A stretch of DNA of 64,000 bases from CAZMSD01 sp964568855 (GTDB lineage: Bacteria; CAIWAD01), in NCBI GenBank assembly GCA_964568855.1, contig CAZMSD010000005.1:62001-126000 (forward strand), read 5' to 3'. The stretch's first letter is position 1, and each line of letters opens with the position of its first letter. The notes below the pieces were generated by a model that was given only the letters and a program-made list of their open reading frames with translations, searched no databases and was not told where the DNA came from. Both the position numbers and the translations under genes were made by a program. This document shows positions 51,397 to 59,207 of the stretch, one piece after another.

Positions 51397-52386
51397 TCAG
51401 GGAACGACGATGCTGTCGAGGATCTTCTGCACGATATCGTCGCTGCTCAGCTCCTCGGCTTCCGCCTCGTAACTCAGCCCAATGCGATGGCGCAGCACCT
51501 CGTGTGCCACAAGCTTCACGTCGTTGGGCGAGACGTTCTCCTGCCCGCGGAGGAAGGCCTGGGCGCGGGCGGCTCGGGCCAGGTAGATGCTGGCCCTGGG
51601 CGAGGCGCCGTATTCGATCAGGTCCTCCAGCTCGCCCAGTCCGTAACGAGCCGGTTCCCGGGTGGCGAAAACCAGGTCGAGGATGTAATCCTCCACCTGC
51701 CGCTCGAGCAGGATTTCCCGGCAGGCAGCGCGGGCCTGGAGGATGCGCTCCGGGGCGCAGACGGCGGAAACGGCGGGCAGCGCGTCCCCAGTCATGCGGC
51801 GCAGAATCTCCCGTTCATCTTCGAGTTCGGGGTAGTCGATCAGCACCTTCAGCATGAAACGATCGAGCTGGGCCTCGGGCAGGGGGTAGGTCCCTTCCTG
51901 CTCGATGGGATTCTGGGTGGCCAGCACGATGAATGGATCGGGCAGAGGATGGCTCTCGCCCCCGATGGTCACCTGGCGTTCCTGCATCGCCTCCAGAAGG
52001 GCGCTCTGCACTTTGGCGGGGCTGCGGTTGATTTCGTCGGCCAGCACGAAATTGGCGAAGACCGGCCCGCGGCGCGTGTAGTATTCGCCGCTGTGCTGGT
52101 TGTAGATCTGGGTTCCGATGAGGTCCGCCGGCAGCAGGTCAGGCGTGAACTGGATACGCTTGAAGCTGGCTTCCACGGCCTGGGAAAGCGTGGAGACGGC
52201 GAGTGTCTTGGCCAGTCCGGGTACGCCTTCCAGCAGGATGTGACCGTCCGCCAGCAATCCGATCAGCAGTCGATCCAGCATGTTCCGCTGGCCCACCAGC
52301 AGTTTACGGACCTCCTCGTCAAGGTCCTTCAGAAAGCCTGCGGCCTCTTTCAGGCCGCGTCCGCGTTCCTGCAGATCCAGCGGCAT
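51397..52386 (-). CDS. MoxR-family AAA+ ATPase
   Basis: 329 residues. Walker A GVPGLAKT (54-61), Walker B and sensor region VLADEINRSPAKVQSALLEAMQERQV and ATQNPIEQEGTYPLPEAQLDRFMLKVLIDYP, then the lid region RFRIGL-type segment (HRIGLSYEAEAEELSSDDIVQKILDSI). It is the first gene of the Bat operon and is expected to act as a chaperone-like ATPase on the VWA proteins it encodes with. The upstream 174 bases include the terminator of the preceding lipoprotein gene. Confidence 0.96.
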   Translation of the reverse strand: MPLDLQERGRGLKEAAGFLKDLDEEVRKLLVGQRNMLDRLLIGLLADGHILLEGVPGLAKTLAVSTLSQAVEASFKRIQFTPDLLPADLIGTQIYNQHSGEYYTRRGPVFANFVLADEINRSPAKVQSALLEAMQERQVTIGGESHPLPDPFIVLATQNPIEQEGTYPLPEAQLDRFMLKVLIDYPELEDEREILRRMTGDALPAVSAVCAPERILQARAACREILLERQVEDYILDLVFATREPARYGLGELEDLIEYGASPRASIYLARAARAQAFLRGQENVSPNDVKLVAHEVLRHRIGLSYEAEAEELSSDDIVQKILDSIVVP

Positions 52387-52494
52387 GCAGTTTCCTCCTC
52401 GTGTTTTTTCAATCGCAGCGTGCCTTAACGCGGCGGCGGATTCCGTGAATCACAGGTCCAACTCGGAGGGCCGCCGGCGGGTTCCGGCACATAG

Positions 52495-52522
52495 AAAAAC
52501 CGGGACCTGGGATGGTCCCGGT
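52495..52522 (-). terminator. Intrinsic terminator of the 52561-53019 lipoprotein gene
   Basis: On the minus strand a perfect 9-bp stem ACCGGGACC/GGTCCCGGT with a 6-base loop is followed by TTTTC. It begins 38 bases after the lipoprotein stop codon and lies upstream of the moxR gene, so it marks the left end of that transcript and the start of the Bat operon region. It is the only hairpin in the window with a proper U-run that I found. Confidence 0.85.
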
Positions 52523-52560
52523 GGATGATCGGCTTACCGGGAACGGGAGGGCCGGGTGCG

Positions 52561-53019
52561 CTACTTCCCTCCCTTTTCATGTTTCTTGACCGGAGCGATG
52601 TCGGGCATCACCGGCTTGGGCCGTTCCTCGGTCTTCTTCTTCGCGTCCCCCTGTCCCTGTTCGAGGAAATCCATCGCGCCGATGTCCTGGCCCAGGTGTT
52701 CCAGCTCCCATTCGGCGGAGGCCCGCAGACCGGCGTCGGCGTTGGGATAGTCCGCGAGGAAGTTGGAATAGGCGTCGCGCGCCTTGGTGGTGTCCTTCAG
52801 ATCGTTGGCGTAGATGAAGCCGATCATGAAGGCGCTGCGGCTGGCCATCTCAGCCTCGGGGTAGGACTTCAGGTACTGCTGGAAGTGGTCCAGCGCCTCC
52901 ACCAGTTTCCTGTCGCGATAATATGTCTCGGCCTTGTTGATCAGTTCATCCGCCGAAGGACGACGCTCGCCGCAGGAAAAAAGAACCAGGGCCGTGAGCA
53001 TCAGGCTTAGATAGCGCAT
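52561..53019 (-). CDS. Lipoprotein with TPR-like repeats
   Basis: 152 residues. A short signal peptide ends in LVLFSC, a lipobox (Cys16). Helical repeats follow: ADELINKAETYYRDRKLVEALDHFQQYLKSYPEAEMASRSAFMIGFIYANDLKDTTKARDAYSNFLADYPNADAGLRASAEWELEHLG. This is the outer-membrane-lipoprotein TPR pattern seen in BamD/CpoB-type proteins, but much shorter than BamD. The tail is Lys/Pro-rich. The partner is unknown. It has its own terminator and sits upstream of the Bat operon. Confidence 0.82.
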   Translation of the reverse strand: MRYLSLMLTALVLFSCGERRPSADELINKAETYYRDRKLVEALDHFQQYLKSYPEAEMASRSAFMIGFIYANDLKDTTKARDAYSNFLADYPNADAGLRASAEWELEHLGQDIGAMDFLEQGQGDAKKKTEERPKPVMPDIAPVKKHEKGGK

Positions 53020-53132
53020 CGGAGACTCCGAGTTAAGGAAATGCCGGTACCAGATCGACGGTACAATCTAGTGGACGGACTCAGATGATTCAACGTGCCC
53101 GTTCCGCCGCGAGTGCGGCGCATCCGTCCCTC

Positions 53133-54104
53133 CTATGCCCGGTAACGCGCCAGGCGGGGCTGCCAGTTCCAGTAATTGCAGGCGGCGCAGAGCGGCAGCT
53201 CGGACTCCCGGCCCTCGATGTGCGCCAGGCGCAGGGCATGCAGGGCTTCGCCCCTCCAGATATCGCGCAGGCTGCTGGCGCGCGCGTCGCCCACCAGCAG
53301 CTCCTGGCGCCAGTCCATGCAGCAGGCGGATACCAGGCCGTCCGAATTGACCGTGCAGGACTCCCAGAGCGAGTAGCAGGGCCAGCGCCGCCGGTGGCGG
53401 ATCTCGTTGTCGTACACGCCCCAGTTGAGCTTTCCCCAGACCTGCACTTCAAGACCCCTCGAGCCCCAGTGCCTGCGGAAGGCCTCGATTTCAGCGGGCA
53501 TTTCCGGGTACTCGGGCAGGTCGATGATCTGGGCGATTACGCGCGGCTTCCAGGGCGAGGCGGAGCGCAACCGCAGGAAGCGTTCCACGTTCTCCTGCAC
53601 CTCGAGGAAACCCTTGCCCCTGACCTTGGCGTAGAATTCGGGGCTGGCCGCGCCCAGGCTGAAGTTCACGATGTCCACGCCGCTGTTCAGAACCAGCCTG
53701 GCCAGTTCCTCGCCCAGGCGGTTGCCGTTGGTGGTCAGGTAGACTTCGTGCCCGCGGACCCGCTTGACGCGGGCCAGGATCTCGTCGATCCGCGGGTGCA
53801 GCAGGGGCTCGCCGTCCTTGTGCAGCGAGATTCTTCGCGGACCGGCGGCGTCCACTTCGTCCATCAGCTTGTGGAACAACTCGAGCTCCATCACTCCCAG
53901 ACGGCGGGTCTGGTCGCTGCGGTCCTTCTGCTGCGGCGGACAGTGAATGCAGGAGAGGTTGCAGACGCTGGCGGTCTCGATGTTCACCAGCTGCGGAAAT
54001 TCAGGGTCGGGGCGCGGCAGGCGACCCGCCAGGCGCCGCAGCTGGAACAGGAGCTCCCGACCCGGCTCGCTGCTTTCCAGGGCTGCCCTGAGTGATCCCA
54101 CCAC
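53133..54104 (-). CDS. Radical SAM protein with SPASM-type C-terminal cluster domain
   Basis: 323 residues, GTG start. The radical SAM cluster motif C-x3-C-x2-C is Cys48/52/55 (SVCNLSCIHCPP). The barrel continues with KDGEPLLHP, VYLTTNGNRLGEELARLVLNSGVDIVNFSLGAAS and a C-terminal region with further Cys (PCYSLWESCTVNSDGLVSACCMDW...LCAACNYW) typical of SPASM auxiliary clusters. SPASM enzymes modify peptides or other substrates. No precursor peptide gene or maturation partner is visible beside it, so the substrate is unknown. It is divergent from the methyltransferase gene. Confidence 0.88.
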   Translation of the reverse strand: MVGSLRAALESSEPGRELLFQLRRLAGRLPRPDPEFPQLVNIETASVCNLSCIHCPPQQKDRSDQTRRLGVMELELFHKLMDEVDAAGPRRISLHKDGEPLLHPRIDEILARVKRVRGHEVYLTTNGNRLGEELARLVLNSGVDIVNFSLGAASPEFYAKVRGKGFLEVQENVERFLRLRSASPWKPRVIAQIIDLPEYPEMPAEIEAFRRHWGSRGLEVQVWGKLNWGVYDNEIRHRRRWPCYSLWESCTVNSDGLVSACCMDWRQELLVGDARASSLRDIWRGEALHALRLAHIEGRESELPLCAACNYWNWQPRLARYRA

Positions 54105-54119
54105 CGGATTCCTTCCTGT

Positions 54120-54148
54120 TTGGCTGGCTCTCGCGCTAGTTCTATCTT
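54120..54148 (+). promoter_or_regulatory. Candidate sigma-70 type promoter of the methyltransferase gene
   Basis: TTGGCT (54120-54125), 17-base spacer and TATCTT (54143-54148) have the right spacing and lie 64 bases before the methyltransferase start in the divergent intergenic region. Transcription would begin near 54155, giving a leader of about 58 bases. Hexamers match the consensus at four of six positions each. Confidence 0.45.
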
Positions 54149-54212
54149 AAAGAAATCACTGGAATGCGGCCCAGCGGCCGCCGATACCCTGGATACCAAT
54201 CCTGAAGGCGGT

Positions 54213-55115
54213 ATGGATCAACAGTTCGACAGCACCTCGCCCACGCTCTTCGATGCCACGCAGGTGAAGCAGCCCGCGGCTCCGGCGCCCGAAACCGGTT
54301 CGCGCAGAGCCCGGAATCCCGCCGCCGGCCTGCTGAACACCATCTTCCAGGGCGACTGCCTGGATGTCTTTTCGCGCATCCCCGACGAGAGCGTGGACCT
54401 GGTGCTCACGGATCCGCCGTACAAGGACTACCAGTCCAACCGCCCCGTGGCCAAACCGAAGGTGCGCAAGATCTCCACCGATACCTTCGACCTGGAAGCC
54501 TTCATCGAGCAGTCCGAACGCGTGCTTAGACCGGGAGCCCACTTCTACTGCTGGTGCGATCACCTGAGCTTCGCGGAAATCTTCGAGGCCGTCCGCGATC
54601 GCAGCCGCGGCCTCTCGGCCCGCCGGGCTTCCGGAAGGCTGCGCTACAAGAACTGCCTGGTCTGGGTGAAGAACAACCACGGCAGCGGGGATCTGCGCGG
54701 CAACTACGCTCCCCAGCACGAGCTGGTGATCTACGCCTCGAAGGGTCGCACCAGGCCCCTGCTGGGAAAACGTCCCTCGAACGTCTTTTTCGAGCGGACC
54801 GAGCAGGGTGAGATCCGCTTCTACTCCAAGGTTTCCAATTACCGCTACCAGCACGGCACCAGCAAGCCGCCCGCGATCCTCGAGCGGATGATCCGCGCCT
54901 CGACGCGACCCGGAGAGCTGGTCTTCGATCCCTACGGCGGCAGCATGTCCACCGCCGAAGCCGCCATGCGCCGGGGCAGGCGCTACCTGATGGCCGAAAT
55001 CGAAGGCGAGCACTGCCGGCACGGTATGGAACGACTGCAAGACGTACGTCGGGAGCTGCTGGCCGACGGCTACGATTCCCGTTTCCTGTCGGGTCCCAAC
55101 TTCGTGAAGATCTGA
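54213..55115 (+). CDS. Orphan beta-class DNA adenine methyltransferase
   Basis: 300 residues from the ATG at 54213, preceded by GAAGGCGGT; the frame is open 31 codons upstream. The catalytic motif IV comes first: VLTDPPYKDYQSNR (DPPY 67-70), and the SAM-binding FDPYGGS motif I near the C-terminus (238-244). That order defines the beta class, to which CcrM-type and many type II N6-adenine enzymes belong. Between them YKNCLVWVKNNHGSGDLRGNYAPQHELVIYASKG and KPPAILERMIRAST are typical of this family. No restriction endonuclease or specificity gene is beside it, so it is probably an orphan regulator or repair-marking enzyme. The recognition sequence is not readable from the protein. Confidence 0.9.
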   Translation: MDQQFDSTSPTLFDATQVKQPAAPAPETGSRRARNPAAGLLNTIFQGDCLDVFSRIPDESVDLVLTDPPYKDYQSNRPVAKPKVRKISTDTFDLEAFIEQSERVLRPGAHFYCWCDHLSFAEIFEAVRDRSRGLSARRASGRLRYKNCLVWVKNNHGSGDLRGNYAPQHELVIYASKGRTRPLLGKRPSNVFFERTEQGEIRFYSKVSNYRYQHGTSKPPAILERMIRASTRPGELVFDPYGGSMSTAEAAMRRGRRYLMAEIEGEHCRHGMERLQDVRRELLADGYDSRFLSGPNFVKI

Positions 55116-55200
55116 GCGTGCATCACGGAATCATCCGGCGTTCCATGGAGCCGGCGCATCCGGGCAAGTCGATGGATCGCGCGGACAGGCCCTCCGCCGC

Positions 55201-56589
55201 TCAGCGTTCGTAGACCCGATAATCCCAGGCTTCGAGCTCGAGTTCGACGGCGGAAGCCGGGTGGATGGTATCCCCGCGGAAGACCTCCCTGAAACGACCC
55301 TCCAGACGCCGGTCCCCGAATGTGACACGCAGTTTGTCGGAACTCAGGTTGAGCACCGCCAGCACGGCGTGCTCGCCCAGCTCGCGGACGAAGGCGTAGA
55401 CGCGGGGATCCCGGTCGGTGAGGATCCGGCGCATGCCGCCCCCGCGCCCGCCGTGCCACAGGGCCGGGTTGCGGCGCTTGAGGGCCAATAACCCGGAGTA
55501 CAGCTCCTCGAAGGGGTGCTCCCGCCACTCGATGGGGTCCTTGTCGAAGAATTGCAGGCGGCGATCAAGCCCGGCCTCCTGGCCGCCGTAGATCAGCGGC
55601 ATGCCCTCGACGGTGAAGCTCAGCACGGCGAAGGCCGCGGCGCCCGGGCCCAGGCGCTCGAAGACTGTGCCGTTCCAGGAGTTCTCGTCGTGGTTGGAGG
55701 TGAAGCGCAGGCGGATGGCGCCGGGCGGGAAGTCCTCGGCCTCGCGCGACAGCAGTGAGTCGATCGCGGAGAGGCCTTTCGCTCCGGCGGCGATGCCGTT
55801 CATGGCGCGGTAGAGCTCCCAGGAATAGGTGGCGTCGAAGGCCCGTTCGTGGAGTTCGGGGGTTTCCCACTCGGCCAGCATGAACACCGGTTTCAGCCGC
55901 TGCAGTTCAGGCCGCGCGGCGTTCCAGAATTCCACGGGCACCATGCCCGCCACGTCACAGCGATAGCCGTCGACGCCGGCCCGCTCGATCCAGAAGCGAA
56001 GCGCCTCCGTCATGTAGCGCCGCAGCCCGGGACTGTCGTAGTCGAAGTCGATCACGTCGCTCCAGTCGGGCACCGGCGGTACGAAATTGCCCGCCGTGTC
56101 ACGCGTGTACCACTCGGGGTGCTCGACGGCCAGCGGGTTGTCCCAGGCGGAGTGGTTGGCCACCCAGTCGATCAGCACGTACATTTCCATTTCGTGGATC
56201 CGATCCACGAGGTTCCGGAACTCGTCGAAATCTCCGTGCTCCGGGTTGAGGGCCAGGTAGTCGCGCACGGAGTAGTAGCTGCCCAGTCCGCCCTTGCGGT
56301 TGAGGACGCCGATGGGGTGCAGGGGCATGAACCAGAGTATGCCGACGCCCATGTCTTTCAGCCGGGGCAGGTGCTCGGCGAAGGCGGCGAAGGTACCCTC
56401 TTCGCTGAACTGCCTGAGGTTGACCTCGTAGATCCCAAGGTTGTAACACCAGCCGGGGTGCTCCGGCGCGGCGACGGACGGATTCGCGGAACCGGAAGCG
56501 GCGACCGGCGGCCGGGCCGGCTCCGCCGGGCTCAAGGCCGGCCGCAGGACGAGCAGGGCGGCCAGGGCGAAGGCCGCGATGGGGCTCAT
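55201..56589 (-). CDS. Secreted GH13 alpha-amylase-like protein
   Basis: 462 residues from the ATG at 56589, which overlaps the aminotransferase stop (ATGA); the longer frame lies inside that gene. Signal peptide MSPIAAFALAALLVLRPALSPAEPA. The (beta/alpha)8 barrel shows all four GH13 regions: DWVANHSAWDN, the nucleophile Asp in GYRCDVAGMVP, the acid/base Glu in MLAEWETPE, and FTSNHDENSW. A C-terminal beta domain ends with ...LELEAWDYRVYER. It probably hydrolyses alpha-glucans or maltodextrins outside the cytoplasm. Together with the GH57-like protein it suggests alpha-glucan use. Confidence 0.92.
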   Translation of the reverse strand: MSPIAAFALAALLVLRPALSPAEPARPPVAASGSANPSVAAPEHPGWCYNLGIYEVNLRQFSEEGTFAAFAEHLPRLKDMGVGILWFMPLHPIGVLNRKGGLGSYYSVRDYLALNPEHGDFDEFRNLVDRIHEMEMYVLIDWVANHSAWDNPLAVEHPEWYTRDTAGNFVPPVPDWSDVIDFDYDSPGLRRYMTEALRFWIERAGVDGYRCDVAGMVPVEFWNAARPELQRLKPVFMLAEWETPELHERAFDATYSWELYRAMNGIAAGAKGLSAIDSLLSREAEDFPPGAIRLRFTSNHDENSWNGTVFERLGPGAAAFAVLSFTVEGMPLIYGGQEAGLDRRLQFFDKDPIEWREHPFEELYSGLLALKRRNPALWHGGRGGGMRRILTDRDPRVYAFVRELGEHAVLAVLNLSSDKLRVTFGDRRLEGRFREVFRGDTIHPASAVELELEAWDYRVYER

Positions 56590-57770
56590 GAATCGGATCC
56601 CTTTCCCTTGTAAGCGTCGCACATCTCCGGCAGCAGCGCGCGCAAGGCCGCCAGCAGGGCTTCCACGTCCGCAGGCTCGTTGTAGCCCTGGATCGATACG
56701 CGCAGGTAGCAGCGCCCGCGCCAGTAGAACACCGGCACCTCGACCGAGAATTCCTCGAGCAGCCTGCGCTGGAGTTCCCAGCCGTCGCAGGAGGGCAGCG
56801 GGAAGGAAGCCATCTGGGCGTACCACGAGCGCTCGTCGGGGACCGGCGGGGGGAGCCCCGTCAACTCCTCCATCCCGCGCCGGCAGACGCGCAGCAATTC
56901 GTGACACTCGTCCCGCACGCCGTCCCAGTCGTGTTCCTCCTGGAAGCGGATCGCCTCCGGCACTGCCAGCCAGGGCGATGGATCGCGGGTGCCCAGGTAT
57001 TCATGGTCGCCGATGAAGCGCGAGGGCGACGGTTGATCGCCGTCCCCGCCCCAGCTGATCACGAGCGGCTGCAGCAGCTCCTGCATCTCGGGTCGGGCGT
57101 GGAGAAATCCCGCTCCCTTGGGCGCCATCAGCCACTTGTGGCAGTTGGCGGCGTAGAAGTCGGCGCCCAGCTCCTGCAGGTCGACGGGGATCTGTCCCGG
57201 CGCGTGCGCGCCGTCGACGACCGAGATCAGGCCCCGTTCCCGTGCCCGGCGCGCGAATTCCCGAACCGGCAGAATGACCCCGGTGCTCGAGGTGATATGA
57301 CTCACGAACAGCACGCGGGTGCGCTCGCCGACTCCCGCCCACAGGGCCTCCACTGCGTCTTCGTGAGACGCGAAGGGCAGGTCGAGCGGCCGGCGCAGGT
57401 AGCGGGCGCCCCGGCGGCGGCAGATCAGGTCCCAGGCGCGGTCCAGCGCTCCGTACTCGTGATCCGTGCTCAGGACCTCGTCACCGGGGGCGAGGGACAG
57501 GGAGCGGGCCACGATGTTCAGGCCCGTGGTGGCGTTGCTGACGTAGACCAGGTCGTCGCCCCGGGCGCCCACTCGGGCAGCCAGTGTATCACGAGCCTCC
57601 TTCAGCAGGCCCGGGCAGCGCCGGCCCATGAACTCCACGGGCTGGCGCTCCAGTTCGCGCTGCCAGTCCCGGCAGGCCTCGAGCACCCTTAGAGGGCAGG
57701 CGCCGAAGGACCCGTGGTTGAGGAAGACGACGCCGGGATCCAGCAGGAAGTGTCGCCGCAGGTTCCTCAC
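56586..57770 (-). CDS. Class V aminotransferase (isopenicillin N epimerase-like)
   Basis: 394 residues, GTG start. A PLP fold-type I enzyme: FLNHGSFGACP near the N-terminus, SNATTGLNIVARSL, SVVDGAHAPGQIPVDL with the Asp and His around the cofactor, and the Schiff-base Lys in YAANCHKWLMAPKGAGFLH. The best-known relatives are annotated isopenicillin N epimerase-like, but members use varied substrates (amino-acid epimerisation, Cys desulfuration). There is no biosynthetic cluster here to point to one. It overlaps the GH13 gene by 4 bases although the products look unrelated. Confidence 0.88.
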   Translation of the reverse strand: MRNLRRHFLLDPGVVFLNHGSFGACPLRVLEACRDWQRELERQPVEFMGRRCPGLLKEARDTLAARVGARGDDLVYVSNATTGLNIVARSLSLAPGDEVLSTDHEYGALDRAWDLICRRRGARYLRRPLDLPFASHEDAVEALWAGVGERTRVLFVSHITSSTGVILPVREFARRARERGLISVVDGAHAPGQIPVDLQELGADFYAANCHKWLMAPKGAGFLHARPEMQELLQPLVISWGGDGDQPSPSRFIGDHEYLGTRDPSPWLAVPEAIRFQEEHDWDGVRDECHELLRVCRRGMEELTGLPPPVPDERSWYAQMASFPLPSCDGWELQRRLLEEFSVEVPVFYWRGRCYLRVSIQGYNEPADVEALLAALRALLPEMCDAYKGKGSDS

Positions 57771-57818
57771 TCGCCGGCCCCGCGGTCTTGCGCGAGGACG
57801 GATGGTGCGCCGGGCCGG

Positions 57819-58430
57819 TCACTCACCGAAGGCCTCGGCGTAATCCTCGAGCGAGGCGGCCACCACTTCGAGCGCGTGATCCACGTCGTACACGGATTCC
57901 ACGAGGATCTCGGAATCCTGGCCGTGGACCAGCTTGTAGGTGCAGAAATAATGGCGCAGGCGTTCGATCAGGACCTCGGGGATATCCTTCAGGGATTCGG
58001 CATCGCGCCAGATGTTGTCGTTCTCCAGTACGGCGATGATCTTGTCGTCCGCCTCGCCGCCGTCGATCATCTGCAGTCCGCCTACCACGCGGGCGCCCAG
58101 GATCACCTCGGAGCGGTTGATGGGGCGCTCGCTCAGCACGCAGATGTCCAGCGGATCGTCGTCGCCGGCCTTGGCCTTCGGCGAAAGCGCTCCCACCCGG
58201 GGACCGCAGTAGGTGCGCGGGATGAAACCGTAGAGCGAGGGGGGCTGGGATGAGGTCCGCTGGGGCCGGTCCACCCGCAGGTAGCCGGTGACCTTGTCCA
58301 CTTCGTACTTCACCAGGTCGAAGGGCGTCAGTTCGACGTAGGCGTTCACGCGCCGCGGGGGATCATCGCCGGCCTCGAGTCCGTGCCAGGGGTGGGGCCG
58401 CCAGCGGTAGAAGGCGGAAGGGAAAGTCAT
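57819..58430 (-). CDS. ppa: Family I inorganic pyrophosphatase
   Basis: 203 residues. Hydrolyses pyrophosphate to drive biosynthesis. The metal-binding signature is DDDPLDICV (family pattern D-x-D-P-x-D), with VNAYVELTPFDLVKYEVDKVTGYLRVDR at the start and YGFIPRTYCG. The second half carries an extended insertion (DGGEADDKIIAVLENDNIWRDAESLKDIPEVLIERLRHYF). It lies 48 bases upstream of the aminotransferase gene on the same strand. Confidence 0.95.
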   Translation of the reverse strand: MTFPSAFYRWRPHPWHGLEAGDDPPRRVNAYVELTPFDLVKYEVDKVTGYLRVDRPQRTSSQPPSLYGFIPRTYCGPRVGALSPKAKAGDDDPLDICVLSERPINRSEVILGARVVGGLQMIDGGEADDKIIAVLENDNIWRDAESLKDIPEVLIERLRHYFCTYKLVHGQDSEILVESVYDVDHALEVVAASLEDYAEAFGE

Positions 58431-58453
58431 CCTGCGCTCCTCGTGGGGGTGGA

Positions 58454-59077
58454 TCAGGGACGCGACTCGGCGAGTTCCAGTTCGATGCGCAGTGCGCCCC
58501 GCAGGTCTCCCAGACCGTAACCCACGGCCAGGTCGTCCGGATAGCGCTGCGCCAAAGCAGTATTCACGCCGTCCGGGATCCGGCTCCGCTCGCCGTGGCA
58601 GTTCAGGCAGATGGCGCCGACGGTGAGCGGCTTGTAATACCTCAGGTACTCCCGGCCTTCGCGGCGGACCTTCTGCACCAGGTGCTCCCGCCCGTCGACT
58701 CCCGCCGGCGGCCTTTCCTCGAGCAGGCTCAGCGCCCGAAGTTCCGCCGCATCGGGAGCGTTCTCGGGGTTGCGGTAGCGGGCGCTGGTGCGCTTGATCC
58801 GCACCGGCCGCTCACTGGAATTCTCCACTTCCCTGGCGATCTCCATCGCCCGGCCGCCACAGATCCGCATCGCCTCCACGGGACCTTCGTCCTCCATGGC
58901 ACGCATCAGCTCGCCCTTCATGGCTTCCAGCAGATCGCCGGCAAGCCGTTCGCCAAGGGCGTGGATCTCCCTGCTTTCGGCCGGATCGGCCTCGAGTATC
59001 TCGATTTCACGCCGCTGGCAGCCCGCAGTGAACGCCAGCGAAAGGACCGCCAGCCAGAGCAGTGTCACGCCGACCAT
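58454..59077 (-). CDS. Tll0287-like (DUF3365) haem lipoprotein
   Basis: 207 residues. Signal peptide TLLWLAVLSLAFTAGC with a lipobox Cys19. The DUF3365 body contains AMRICGGRAMEIAREVENSSERPVRIKRTSARYRNPENAPDAAELRAL and the c-type haem site CLNCHGE, followed by YPDDLAVGYGLGDLRGALRIELELA. Tll0287-like proteins have a PAS-like fold with one covalently bound haem and are thought to sense redox or gas ligands; here it would be anchored in a membrane facing the periplasm. It lies 23 bases upstream of ppa. Confidence 0.88.
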   Translation of the reverse strand: MVGVTLLWLAVLSLAFTAGCQRREIEILEADPAESREIHALGERLAGDLLEAMKGELMRAMEDEGPVEAMRICGGRAMEIAREVENSSERPVRIKRTSARYRNPENAPDAAELRALSLLEERPPAGVDGREHLVQKVRREGREYLRYYKPLTVGAICLNCHGERSRIPDGVNTALAQRYPDDLAVGYGLGDLRGALRIELELAESRP

Positions 59078-59207
59078 GATTGCCTCCTCCGGCCCTGGGT
59101 TGAACCACGGGGATCAAGATAGCATGAGCGAGGCGGAGGGATGCTTCACAGCCGGTGGAGCATGGATCCCCTTTCCTGTGCTCTCTGCGACCGGGAGATC
59201 CCGTGAA

